From: Hyphomicrobiales bacterium
GTDB lineage: Bacteria; Pseudomonadota; Alphaproteobacteria; Rhizobiales; Rhizobiaceae
Length of the DNA stretch: 64,000 bases
NCBI GenBank assembly: GCA_900468625.1
Contig: UBUL01000018.1
Location: 62,001-126,000, forward strand
Direction: 5' to 3'
A model generated the notes under the pieces. The model searched no databases. It saw only the letters and a program-made list of their open reading frames with translations, and had not been told where the DNA came from. The position numbers and the translations under genes are program-made. Of the stretch, positions 45,463 through 53,912 are shown in pieces (the stretch's first letter is position 1; each line of letters starts with the position of its first letter).

Positions 45463-48342
45463 TCACTCCGCCGCCTCCATCTTCCCAACGATGCGTCGCG
45501 ATTGCCGCGCCTGCTCATCATAATCGACCTGCCACTGAGACGGGCCGTTCGACGGCGAGACCTGCACCGCCGTCACCTTGTATTCCGGGCAATTCGTCGC
45601 CCAGTCGGTGTAATCGGTGGTGATGACGTTCGCCTGCGTATCCGGATGATGGAAGGTCGTGTAGACGACGCCGGGAGCGACACGGTCGGTAATCAATGCT
45701 CGAAGCGTCGTGTCGCCGGAGCGGCTGCTGAGCCGGACCCAGTCGCCGTCACGGATGCCGCGCTGCTCCGCGTCGTGCGGATGGATTTCCAATCGATCCT
45801 CCGCATGCCAGACCACATTCTCCGTCCGCCGCGTCTGCGCGCCGACATTGTACTGGCTGAGAATGCGCCCGGTGGTGAGCAGCAGCGGGAAGCGCGGGCC
45901 GGTGCGCTCGTCGGTCGCGACATATTCCGTGCGGATGAACTTGCCCTTGCCGCGCACGAAACCGTCGATATGCATGATCGGCGAACCGAGCGGCGTCTTC
46001 TCGTTGCAGGGCCACTGCACGGAACCCATCTTTTCGAGATAGTCGTAGGAAACGAGAGCGAAGGTTGGCGTCGTCGCGGCAATCTCGTCCATGATCTCGG
46101 ACGGATGCGTGTAGTTCCAGCCGAGACCCATGGCCTGCGCCATCTTCTGCGTCACTTCCCAGTCGGCATAGCCGTTCCGCGGTGTCATGACCTTGCGAAC
46201 GCGGTTGATGCGGCGTTCGGCATTGGTGAAGGTGCCGTCCTTTTCCAGGAAGGTCGAGCCCGGCAGGAAGACATGCGCATAGTTGGCCGTCTCGTTCAGG
46301 AAGAGGTCGTGAACAACGACGCATTCCATTGCGGCAAGGCCGGCTGCGACATGTTTGGTATCCGGATCGGACTGAAGGATATCCTCGCCCTGGATGTAGA
46401 TGCCCTTGAAGGTGCCCTCGACGGCGGCATCGAGCATATTCGGGATACGAAGACCCGGCTCGTTGTTGAGCTTCACGCCCCACAGCTTTTCGAAGACTTC
46501 GCGCGTGGCGTCGTCGGAGATGTGGCGATAGCCGGTCAGCTCATGCGGGAAGGACCCCATGTCGCAGGAGCCCTGCACATTGTTCTGGCCGCGCAGCGGG
46601 TTCACGCCGACACCGGGACGGCCGATATTGCCGGTCGCCATGGCAAGGTTGGCGATCGCCATGACCGTCGTCGAGCCCTGGCTGTGTTCGGTGACGCCGA
46701 GGCCGTAATAGATCGCACCGTTGCCGCCCTTGGCATAGAGGCGCGCAGCCCCGCGCACGAGATCGGCGGGAACGCCGGTGTATTTTTCGGTTTCCTCCGG
46801 GCTATGCTGCGGCTCGGCAACGAAGGCTGCCCAATCCTCGAATTCCGACCAGTCGCAGCGTTCGCGGATGAATTTTTCGTCGAACAGGCCTTCGGTAACG
46901 ATGACGTGAGCCAGCGCCGTCAGCATGGCGACATTGGTGCCCGGCTTCAAAGGCAGATGATAACTGGCCTCGACATGCGGCGTGCGCACGAGATCGATGC
47001 GGCGCGGATCGATGACGATCAGCTTGGCACCCTGACGCAGGCGCTTCTTCAGGCGCGAACCGAAGACCGGGTGACCGTCCGTCGGGTTGGCACCGATGAC
47101 GATAACGACATCGGAATGCTCGACGCTGTCGAAGTTCTGCGTGCCTGCCGACGTGCCGAAGGCCTGGCCGAGGCCATAACCTGTGGGAGAATGGCAGACG
47201 CGGGCACAGGTATCGACATTGTTGTTGCCGAAGCCGGCGCGCACGAGCTTCTGCACCAGATAGGTTTCCTCGTTGGTGCAGCGCGAGGAGGTAATGCCAC
47301 CGACGGAATCGCGGCCGTACTGATACTGCAGTCGCTTGAACTCGGTGGCGATATGGGCAAAGGCCTCGTCCCAGGTCACCTCGCACCAGGGATCGGTCAC
47401 CTTCTCGCGGATCATCGGGTTGAGGATACGGTCCTTGTGGGTCGAATAGCCATAGGCGAAGCGGCCCTTGACGCAGGAATGGCCGCGATTGGCCTGGCCA
47501 TCCTTCCAGGGCACCATGCGCACCAGCTCCTCGCCGCGCATTTCCGCCTTGAAGGAGCAGCCGACGCCGCAATAGGCGCAGGTGGTGACGACGGAATGTT
47601 CCGGCTGGCCGATCGATATGACAGACTTTTCGGTCAGCGTCGCGGTCGGGCAGGCCTGCACGCAGGCGCCGCAGGAAACGCATTCGCTATCGATGAAATT
47701 CTCGTGCATGCCGGCCGAGACGCGAGAATCGAAGCCGCGGCCTTCGATGGTCAGCGCGAAGGTGCCCTGCACTTCCTCGCAAGCGCGCACGCAGCGCGAG
47801 CAGACGATGCACTTCGAGGCATCAAAGGTGAAATAAGGATTGGACTCGTCTTTCGGCGCCCATTTCAGATTGATGTCGCCATTGTTGCGCGCCTTGACGT
47901 GATTGTCGCCCTCATAGCCGTAGCGCACGTCACGCAGGCCGACGGCGCCAGCCATGTCCTGCAATTCGCAATCGCCATTGGCAGCACAGGTCAGACAGTC
48001 GAGCGGATGGTCGGAAATATAGAGTTCCATCACGCCGCGGCGGATGTCCTTCAGCCGTCCGGTTTGCGTATGGACGACGATGCCGGGCGCGACCGGCGTC
48101 GTACACGAGGCCGGCGTACCGTTGCGGCCTTCGATTTCGACAAGACAGAGCCGGCAGGAGCCGAAGGCGTCGATCATGTCGGTGGCACAGAGCTTCGGCA
48201 CCTCGATGCCGGCTTCCATCGAGGCGCGCATGATCGACGTGCCCTCAGGCACCGTAATCTGCTGTCCGTCGATGGTCAGCGTCACCATGGTCTCGGATTG
48301 GGAGGCGGGCGTGCCGTAATCGATTTCTGGAACGAGGGACAT
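45463..48342 (-). CDS. fdsA: NAD-dependent formate dehydrogenase alpha (catalytic) subunit
   Basis: Molybdenum-bis-MGD enzyme oxidising formate to CO2 and passing electrons to NAD through FdsB. The 959 residues run: N-terminal 2Fe-2S domain (C52, C63, C66, C80), ferredoxin-type 4Fe-4S clusters (CIVCSRCVRAC, CVSCGACVQACP), a cluster at CAYCGVGC and then the molybdopterin domain. The active-site residue is Cys383 in RVCHSPTG, so a cysteine, not selenocysteine, enzyme. ATG 48342 gives MSLVPEIDYGTPASQSETM, the length expected for FdsA. Confidence 0.95.
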   Translation of the reverse strand: MSLVPEIDYGTPASQSETMVTLTIDGQQITVPEGTSIMRASMEAGIEVPKLCATDMIDAFGSCRLCLVEIEGRNGTPASCTTPVAPGIVVHTQTGRLKDIRRGVMELYISDHPLDCLTCAANGDCELQDMAGAVGLRDVRYGYEGDNHVKARNNGDINLKWAPKDESNPYFTFDASKCIVCSRCVRACEEVQGTFALTIEGRGFDSRVSAGMHENFIDSECVSCGACVQACPTATLTEKSVISIGQPEHSVVTTCAYCGVGCSFKAEMRGEELVRMVPWKDGQANRGHSCVKGRFAYGYSTHKDRILNPMIREKVTDPWCEVTWDEAFAHIATEFKRLQYQYGRDSVGGITSSRCTNEETYLVQKLVRAGFGNNNVDTCARVCHSPTGYGLGQAFGTSAGTQNFDSVEHSDVVIVIGANPTDGHPVFGSRLKKRLRQGAKLIVIDPRRIDLVRTPHVEASYHLPLKPGTNVAMLTALAHVIVTEGLFDEKFIRERCDWSEFEDWAAFVAEPQHSPEETEKYTGVPADLVRGAARLYAKGGNGAIYYGLGVTEHSQGSTTVMAIANLAMATGNIGRPGVGVNPLRGQNNVQGSCDMGSFPHELTGYRHISDDATREVFEKLWGVKLNNEPGLRIPNMLDAAVEGTFKGIYIQGEDILQSDPDTKHVAAGLAAMECVVVHDLFLNETANYAHVFLPGSTFLEKDGTFTNAERRINRVRKVMTPRNGYADWEVTQKMAQAMGLGWNYTHPSEIMDEIAATTPTFALVSYDYLEKMGSVQWPCNEKTPLGSPIMHIDGFVRGKGKFIRTEYVATDERTGPRFPLLLTTGRILSQYNVGAQTRRTENVVWHAEDRLEIHPHDAEQRGIRDGDWVRLSSRSGDTTLRALITDRVAPGVVYTTFHHPDTQANVITTDYTDWATNCPEYKVTAVQVSPSNGPSQWQVDYDEQARQSRRIVGKMEAAE

Positions 48343-48347
48343 GGCTC

Positions 48348-49904
48348 TTACTCCGCCGCTTCGATCAAGGGAGCCGGAGAAAAATCCTCCGGGAAATGGG
48401 TCATCGCACTCGTGACGGGGTAGGGCGTGAAGCCGCCGAGTGCACAGAGCGAACCGAACTTCATCGTGTTGCAGAGATCGGCGAGCAGCTCCTTGTTCTT
48501 CTCCGGTTCGATGCCACGCGCGATCTTGTCGGCCGTCTCGACGCCGCGCGTCGAGCCGATGCGGCAGGGCGTACACTTGCCGCAGCTTTCGACCGCACAG
48601 AACTCCATCGCGAAACGGGCCTGCTTCAGCATGTCGGCAGTATCGTCGAAGACGACGAGGCCGGCGTGGCCGATCAAGCCGTCCTTGGCCGCAAAGGCTT
48701 CATAGTCGAACGGCGTGTCGAACAGAGAGCGCGGGAAATAGGCGCCCAGCGGGCCGCCCACCTGCACTGCCTTGACCGGCCGGCCCGTCGCGGTGCCGCC
48801 GCCGATCCGCTCGACGATATCGCCGAGCGAAAGGCCGAAAGCCGTCTCGTAAAGGCCGCCATGCTTGACGTTGCCGGCGATCTGCAATGGGATCGTGCCG
48901 CGCGAACGGCCCATGCCGAAATCGCGGTAGAAGGCGGCGCCCTTGTCCACGATGATCGGGACGGAGGCGAGCGAAATCACGTTGTTGATGACGGTCGGAC
49001 GGTCGAACAGACCCTTGTGCGCCGGCAGCGGCGGCTTGGCGCGCACGACGCCGCGCTTGCCTTCGAGGCTGTTCAGCAGCGCCGTTTCCTCGCCGCAGAC
49101 ATAGGCGCCGGCACCGGTGCGGATTTCCATATCGAATGCCTTGCCGGAGCCGAGCACCGAGGTTCCGAGAATGCCGGCCTTACGCGCGATTTCGACCGCT
49201 TCGGTCATGGTGGCGATCGCATGCGGATATTCCGAACGCGTGTAGACGAAACCCTTCGTCGCCCTCGTCGCGAGGGCAGCTATCACCATGCCTTCGATCA
49301 GCACGAAGGGATCGCCTTCCATGATCATCCGGTCGGCAAAAGTGCCGCTATCGCCCTCGTCGGCATTGCAGACGATGTATTTGCGGTCGCCTGGAGCGTC
49401 GAGCACCGTCTTCCACTTGATGCCCGTCGGGAAACCCGCACCGCCGCGGCCGCGAAGGCCGGAGTCGGTGACTTCCTTGACAATATCTCCTGATGCCATG
49501 CCGATGGCGCGACGCAGGCCTTTCAGGCCGCCATGAGCTTCGTAATCCTGCAGCGAAAGCGGATCGGTAATGCCGCAGCGGGCAAAGGTCAGGCGGGTCT
49601 GCTCTTTCAGGAATGGGAGGTTTTCGACCTCCCCAAGACAGAGCGGATGCTCGCGGCCCTCAGCGAGCCCGGCATCGAACAGACCAGAGACGTCCTTTGC
49701 CTTCACCGGCCCATAGCCGATGCGCTTGCCGCCGATCTCGACTTCCACCAAAGGCTCGAGCCAGAACATGCCGCGCGAGCCGTTGCGCACGATGCGCGCA
49801 TCGAGGCCGCGTTTGGCGATTTCCTGCGCGGCCGATTTCGCCACCTTCTCAGCACCCAGCGAAAGGGCGGCGGCATCGCGGGGGATATAGATGGTGAGCG
49901 TCAT
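48348..49904 (-). CDS. fdsB: NAD-dependent formate dehydrogenase beta (flavin) subunit
   Basis: NuoF-like diaphorase subunit, 518 aa. It has an N-terminal thioredoxin-like 2Fe-2S fold with few cysteines, the FMN/NADH site GLRGRGGAGFPTG and YIVCNADEGDSGTFADR, and a C-terminal 4Fe-4S site ESCGKCTPCRIG with a following Cys in LCALGG. Its ATG overlaps the fdsG stop (ATGA at 49904-49901). Next gene is fdsA, 5 bases on. Confidence 0.95.
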   Translation of the reverse strand: MTLTIYIPRDAAALSLGAEKVAKSAAQEIAKRGLDARIVRNGSRGMFWLEPLVEVEIGGKRIGYGPVKAKDVSGLFDAGLAEGREHPLCLGEVENLPFLKEQTRLTFARCGITDPLSLQDYEAHGGLKGLRRAIGMASGDIVKEVTDSGLRGRGGAGFPTGIKWKTVLDAPGDRKYIVCNADEGDSGTFADRMIMEGDPFVLIEGMVIAALATRATKGFVYTRSEYPHAIATMTEAVEIARKAGILGTSVLGSGKAFDMEIRTGAGAYVCGEETALLNSLEGKRGVVRAKPPLPAHKGLFDRPTVINNVISLASVPIIVDKGAAFYRDFGMGRSRGTIPLQIAGNVKHGGLYETAFGLSLGDIVERIGGGTATGRPVKAVQVGGPLGAYFPRSLFDTPFDYEAFAAKDGLIGHAGLVVFDDTADMLKQARFAMEFCAVESCGKCTPCRIGSTRGVETADKIARGIEPEKNKELLADLCNTMKFGSLCALGGFTPYPVTSAMTHFPEDFSPAPLIEAAE

Positions 49905-50380
49905 TGGCGCGCCTCCTTCACCAGGTCTTCGGCGCTCTCGGCGTCGAGCCGGCCATGCACCTCTCCATCCAGCATCGCGGCCGGAGAGCAGGCACAGAGA
50001 CCGAGACAGTAGACGGGCTCAAGCGTAACGCTGCCATCGAGCGTCGTTTGGTGAAAATCGATGCCCAGCAGCTGCTTGACGTGCTCCGCGACCGCATCGC
50101 CGCCCATCGACTGACACGCTTCGGCACGACAGAGCTTCAGGACGTGGCGGCCCGCGGGGTGATCGCGATAGTCATGATAGAAGGTCATGACGCCATGTAC
50201 TTCCGCGCGAGACAGGTTGAGTGCCCTAGCGATCAGCGGCAGCGCTTCCTGCGGCACATGACCGAATTCCTCTTGAATCCCGTGCAGGATCGGCAAAAGC
50301 GGCCCCTCCATCGATTTCATATTATCGATGATGGCACCGGCGCGGGTTGCGACATCGCCCGCGGCCTGATTCAAACCCAT
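49901..50380 (-). CDS. fdsG: NAD-dependent formate dehydrogenase gamma subunit
   Basis: NuoE-like 2Fe-2S subunit, 159 aa. LPLIARALNLSRAEVHGVMTFYHDYRDHPAG is the NuoE signature. Cluster cysteines are in KLCRAEACQSMGG and YCLGLCACSPAAML. The start at 50380 has GGGAGG upstream (MGLNQAAGDVATRAGAIIDNM). First gene of the fds operon; the palindromic candidate operator at 50526-50548 is about 150 bases upstream. Confidence 0.94.
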   Translation of the reverse strand: MGLNQAAGDVATRAGAIIDNMKSMEGPLLPILHGIQEEFGHVPQEALPLIARALNLSRAEVHGVMTFYHDYRDHPAGRHVLKLCRAEACQSMGGDAVAEHVKQLLGIDFHQTTLDGSVTLEPVYCLGLCACSPAAMLDGEVHGRLDAESAEDLVKEARQ

Positions 50381-50525
50381 TAGCAGCCTCCCGCGCATGG
50401 CTCTGAAAATCGAAGGCACATCTTCAGACAAGGCCCATGCGGCATTTCCTCTATGGCGCGCGATCGACACGCCTTGATTTAAGGTCGCAGGGAGAGGGCC
50501 AGGGATCAATAAGGCAGTCCCGTCG

Positions 50526-50548
50526 ATCGATAGAGAATTTCTATCGAT
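50526..50548. promoter_or_regulatory. LysR-type operator candidate for the fds operon
   Basis: ATCGATAGA (50526-50534) and TCTATCGAT (50540-50548) are perfect inverted arms around GAATT. The core reads ATAG-N7-CTAT, the T-N11-A form of LysR-type operators. It overlaps the stop codon of the LysR gene and lies about 150 bases upstream of fdsG. This is the most likely binding site for that regulator. Confidence 0.55.
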
Positions 50549-51437
50549 TCTTGAGACCCTCTGCGAGCAATCTTGCCTCATGCAATAGGGCCGACACGAG
50601 CGGCGTGAAGGGCTCCCGATGCGTGGCGACCAGCCCGACGAGATGCTCCGCCTCCGGTTCCGTGATCGGAATTTTGTGAATATCGGCCGGAAAACCGAAA
50701 GAATCGGCGATATTCTTCGGCATGATGCTCGCCCAGCGCCCCGTCTGCACATGCGAGAACAGCACGATCATCGAATTGGATTCCAATGTCGGGTTGGCTG
50801 CAACGCCCGCTTCGGCCAGATGCCGGTTGATGATGCGGCGGTTCTGCATGTCGGCGGTCAATAGACAAAGCCGAAGATTGCCGACTTCCTTCCAAGTCAC
50901 GCTCTCCCGCTCGGAAAACGGGCTGCCGGCCGCCGTGATCAGGTGATAACGCTCGGCATAGAGCGGCACGCTGGTGACACGGCCGAGCGGCTCGTTTTCC
51001 AGATAGGTGATGCCGGCATCGATCTCGAGATTTTCAAGCAGGCTCAAAACCTGCAGCGAATTGCGCGATATGATGGAGAAGGTGACGTCGGGATGCCTTT
51101 CCTGGAAAGGAGTGGTGATTTTCGGGATCATGGCAAGCGCCGTCGGGATGGCCGCAATCCGGATATGGCCGGCAAGCCCCTTGCGCGCTGCCCGCATTTC
51201 CTCGCGCATGGTGCGGCTGTCGCCGACGATGCGGCGCGCCCATTCCAGCACGCGCTGTCCCTCGGGCGTCAGCCCCTGAAAGCGCGACCCGCGGCTGACC
51301 AGTATCACGCCGAGCTGATCCTCGAGCTGCCTGATCGCCGCCGACAATGTCGGCTGCGTCACGCCGCACTCTTCGGCGGCGCGGCCAAAATGCTTCTGAT
51401 TCGCCAGCGCTATGAAGAATTCCAGCTTGTCGATCAT
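50541..51437 (-). CDS. LysR-family regulator, probable fds activator
   Basis: A 298-residue LysR-type transcription factor: N-terminal winged helix (LEFFIALANQKHFGRAAEECGVTQPTLSAAIRQLEDQLGV) and a C-terminal substrate-binding domain. It sits immediately upstream of fdsG on the same strand, a common place for the formate dehydrogenase regulator in rhizobia. Its stop lies in a palindrome that could be its target. The effector (formate, molybdate or redox) is not known. Confidence 0.9.
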   Translation of the reverse strand: MIDKLEFFIALANQKHFGRAAEECGVTQPTLSAAIRQLEDQLGVILVSRGSRFQGLTPEGQRVLEWARRIVGDSRTMREEMRAARKGLAGHIRIAAIPTALAMIPKITTPFQERHPDVTFSIISRNSLQVLSLLENLEIDAGITYLENEPLGRVTSVPLYAERYHLITAAGSPFSERESVTWKEVGNLRLCLLTADMQNRRIINRHLAEAGVAANPTLESNSMIVLFSHVQTGRWASIMPKNIADSFGFPADIHKIPITEPEAEHLVGLVATHREPFTPLVSALLHEARLLAEGLKNR

Positions 51438-51462
51438 TCCACTCTCCCAACGCGAAAGAGTT

Positions 51463-51564
51463 AGAGCAATTCCAGGAAAAGTGCGAAGCGGTTTTCCGTC
51501 CGGAATTGCGTGAGAACAAAAGGTATAGAGCGTTTTCGCGATTCGGAGAAAAGCAGAGACACCT
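51463..51564. repeat. Rhizobial intergenic palindromic repeat, family A, copy 2
   Basis: Same architecture as 11511-11614: AGAGCAATTCCAGGAAAAGT, a central AAGCGGTTTTCCGTCC, GGAATTGCG, then an AGAGCGTTTTCGCGATTCGG tail. GCAATTCC and GGAATTGC are the hairpin arms. It fills the gap between the ArsR gene and the LysR gene. Confidence 0.75.
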
Positions 51565-51602
51565 AGACCGCTGGCCTGGCAAGCGCAACACCGCGCCGGA
51601 CA

Positions 51603-51941
51603 TCAACGATCGGTCTGGCAGAAGGCTTCCTGCAGCGAATCGACCACAGCACAGATTTCAGACCGCGAAACGGCATAATGAATGAGCCGTCCCTCGCGGC
51701 GCGTATCGACCAGATTGTCCAAACGAAGGCGTGCCAGATGCTGCGAAACGACAGCCTGCGGCAGATCGAGAAGAGCCTCGAGCTCCATCACCGTTTTCTC
51801 GTGCTTGGCAAGCACGAAAAGAATCGCCAAGCGGGTTTCGTGCGACAATGCTTTCAGTAGCGCGCTAGCCTTGCGCGCCCTGTCGGTCATTTCCTCGACA
51901 TCATGTTTCGCAGCGCGGCGCCGCGGTAGAGACGACGACAT
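51603..51941 (-). CDS. ArsR/SmtB family transcriptional regulator
   Basis: A 112-residue winged-helix repressor. ALLKALSHETRLAILFVLAKHEKTVMELEALLDLPQAVVSQHLARLRLDNLVDTRREGRLIHYAV covers the full HTH domain, with the recognition helix QAVVSQHLARL. No ELCVCD-like metal motif is visible in the alpha-3 helix; two cysteines (ICAVVD and AFCQTDR) remain, so it may be a redox or sulfide-type sensor (BigR/SqrR-like), but this is a guess. Its own target is not evident. Confidence 0.88.
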   Translation of the reverse strand: MSSSLPRRRAAKHDVEEMTDRARKASALLKALSHETRLAILFVLAKHEKTVMELEALLDLPQAVVSQHLARLRLDNLVDTRREGRLIHYAVSRSEICAVVDSLQEAFCQTDR

Positions 51942-52043
51942 ATCACAGCCTCTAGTAAGAAATCCCCCAGAGGCATGCTTATAATATTATCAAATCAGAC
52001 GCTTATTCAAAAACACCTGGAAAACCAAAAAAGGTCCGCTTTA

Positions 52044-52814
52044 TCAGCAGATAAGCTGACCGCCATTGATCTCGATCACTTGCCCGGTGATGTAGCCGGA
52101 AAGCGTCGGCGCCGCCAGAAAGAGATAGGCAGGCGCGCAATCTTCCGGTGTGCCGAGCCGTTGCAGCGGGATGGATTTGCGCGTCTGCTCCAGTTTCTCG
52201 CGGGACGAATAGCGCTCATGAAAGTCGGTTGCTATCGTGCCGGGCGAGACGCAGTTCACCCGAATGCCGTCAGGCGCCAGCTCGCGCGCCAGAGCCTTCG
52301 AATAGGTCGAAACGAAAGCTTTCGAAGCGGAATAGATCGCAGATCCGGGACTGCCGCCGGTCAGCGCGGAAATCGAAACCGTATTGACGATCGCAGCCTG
52401 CCCGGCCGCCCGCAGCAGCGGCAGCAGTCCCCTTGTCACCTCCATGACGGAGGTCTGATTGAGCTGAACGATCCTTTCATACTGCTCATCCGTCAGTTCG
52501 CTCGCAGGAAAACGCCCCATCATGGTGCCGGCATTGTTGACCAGGACGTCGACGCGGTCGAAACGCTCGCCCGCGGCGCTGACGAAATCCTGCGTGCCGT
52601 TGCCGGCAGAGAAATCGCCGGCAATGAGGAATGCGCGGCGGTCCGCTTCCGCCTCCATGAGAAAATCGGGCAATTCACGACCGGCATCACGACCGACGTG
52701 GACAAGGACATGGGCTCCGCAATCGAGAAACTGCCGCGCGACCTCCAGCCCGATGCCCCGGCCTGCGCCGGTGACGACGACATTGCGATTTTCGAATAGC
52801 TTCGGATGAAACAT
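52044..52814 (-). CDS. Short-chain dehydrogenase/reductase
   Basis: NAD(P)-dependent SDR, 256 aa. The cofactor motif TGAGRGIGLE, NNAG in DVLVNNAGTMMG, and the catalytic YSASK (Ser in NTVSIS, Tyr-x-x-x-Lys) are present. The C-terminal VSPGTIATDF and EINGGQLI are typical. ATG 52814 with GAGGAGG six bases upstream decides the start. The substrate cannot be inferred. Nothing nearby forms an obvious pathway with it. Confidence 0.9.
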   Translation of the reverse strand: MFHPKLFENRNVVVTGAGRGIGLEVARQFLDCGAHVLVHVGRDAGRELPDFLMEAEADRRAFLIAGDFSAGNGTQDFVSAAGERFDRVDVLVNNAGTMMGRFPASELTDEQYERIVQLNQTSVMEVTRGLLPLLRAAGQAAIVNTVSISALTGGSPGSAIYSASKAFVSTYSKALARELAPDGIRVNCVSPGTIATDFHERYSSREKLEQTRKSIPLQRLGTPEDCAPAYLFLAAPTLSGYITGQVIEINGGQLIC

Positions 52815-52845
52815 CCATGACCTCCTCAACAACACTGGAACCGGG

Positions 52846-52948
52846 TGATTTTAGGTCGAATCGGTTTGAAATCTGCTCCCGCTTCAGGAAGCAAAAGCAG
52901 AACACGGCGTCGTCCGAAATTCCCCGACACTTTTCCGCATCATGCTCT
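52846..52948. repeat. Rhizobial intergenic palindromic repeat, family B, copy 2 (degenerate)
   Basis: GATTTTAGGTCGAATCGGTT resembles the first half of 19305-19430, and GTCGTCCGAAATTCCCCGAC followed by CACTTTTCCGCATCATGCTC matches the second. The first palindrome has decayed here. It lies between the SDR and glpR. Confidence 0.65.
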
Positions 52949-53024
52949 ATCCGCGCGCCGGTAATTGCGGAATTTTCACTTTATCATATGATGACGAAAA
53001 AACGAAAGAAAGGGAGCGAAGACC

Positions 53025-53798
53025 ATGTTCCTGTCCGGGCGCCAGACCGAAATTCTCGACATCGCCAAGGCGGAGGGGCGCGTGCTGGTGGAGGAGCTGG
53101 CGCTGCGCTTTTCGGTCACGCCGCAAACCATCCGCAAGGATCTGAACGATCTCTGCGACGGCCGCGTGCTGTCGCGCGTGCATGGTGGCGCGATCTTTCC
53201 CGGCGGCACCGAAAATGTGAAATACGAAGCTAGGCGGTCGATCGCCGCCCCGGAAAAACAGGCGATAGGGCGCGCCGCCGCCAGCCTGATCCCCAGCAAC
53301 AGTTCGCTTTTCATCAATATCGGCACAACGACGGAAGCCGTGGGCGAGGCTCTGCTCGGTCATCACGAACTGATGGTCATCACCAATAACATCAACGTAG
53401 CCAATAAGTTGCGCGTCTTTCCGTCCATCGAGGTCGTCATCGCCGGCGGTGTCGTCCGCGGCTCGGATGGCGGCATCGTCGGTGAAGCCGCCGTCGACTT
53501 CATCAAGCAGTTCAAGGTCGACTACGCCGTCATCGGCGCGTCGGCGATCGACGCCGACGGCGCGATTCTGGATTTCGATTTTCGTGAAGTGAAAGTGGCG
53601 CAGGCTATCATCGCCAACGCCCGGCATGTCATTCTCGTTGCCGACAACACAAAGTTCGAACGAACCGCTCCGGTTCGCATTGGCCATCTCTCGCAGGTTC
53701 ATACGTTCGTCACGAACGAGTGCACCATCGAATCCATCCGAACCATTGCGGCAGAGCACGATGTCCATCTTGTAGAAACTTCCCGCCGCACGGCCTGA
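53025..53798 (+). CDS. glpR: DeoR-family regulator, probable glycerol-3-phosphate repressor
   Basis: A 257-residue DeoR-type regulator: N-terminal HTH (RQTEILDIAKAEGRVLVEELALRFSVTPQTIRKDLNDL) and a C-terminal sugar-phosphate-sensing domain with INIGTTTEAVGEAL and GASAIDADGAILDFDFREVKVAQAII. The next gene is glpD, 114 bases on, so it likely represses glpD and is induced by glycerol 3-phosphate. Half-sites resembling GlpR operators lie in that gap. Confidence 0.88.
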   Translation: MFLSGRQTEILDIAKAEGRVLVEELALRFSVTPQTIRKDLNDLCDGRVLSRVHGGAIFPGGTENVKYEARRSIAAPEKQAIGRAAASLIPSNSSLFINIGTTTEAVGEALLGHHELMVITNNINVANKLRVFPSIEVVIAGGVVRGSDGGIVGEAAVDFIKQFKVDYAVIGASAIDADGAILDFDFREVKVAQAIIANARHVILVADNTKFERTAPVRIGHLSQVHTFVTNECTIESIRTIAAEHDVHLVETSRRTA

Positions 53799-53827
53799 CA
53801 GGGCGTTTTCCGTCAAGAAATGTTCGT

Positions 53828-53856
53828 TTGACATTCGTATTCGTTTCGATCTAGAT
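53828..53856 (+). promoter_or_regulatory. glpD promoter with GlpR-like half-sites
   Basis: TTGACA (53828-53833) and CTAGAT (53851-53856) with a 17-base spacer. TTCGTTT at 53823-53829, TTCGTAT at 53834-53840 and TTCGTTT at 53840-53846 are direct repeats over and next to the -35 element. The ATGTTCG just upstream resembles an E. coli GlpR half-site. Confidence 0.5.
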
Positions 53857-53912
53857 CAAATAGTTTCGATTTCTTCATCTTCATTCCATGACGGACCCTT
53901 GCGGAGGGGCGC

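Noticed and set aside
45463..48342. Possible selenocysteine at the formate dehydrogenase active site
   Set aside because: The active-site position is a Cys codon in RVCHSPTG and there is no in-frame TGA within fdsA.
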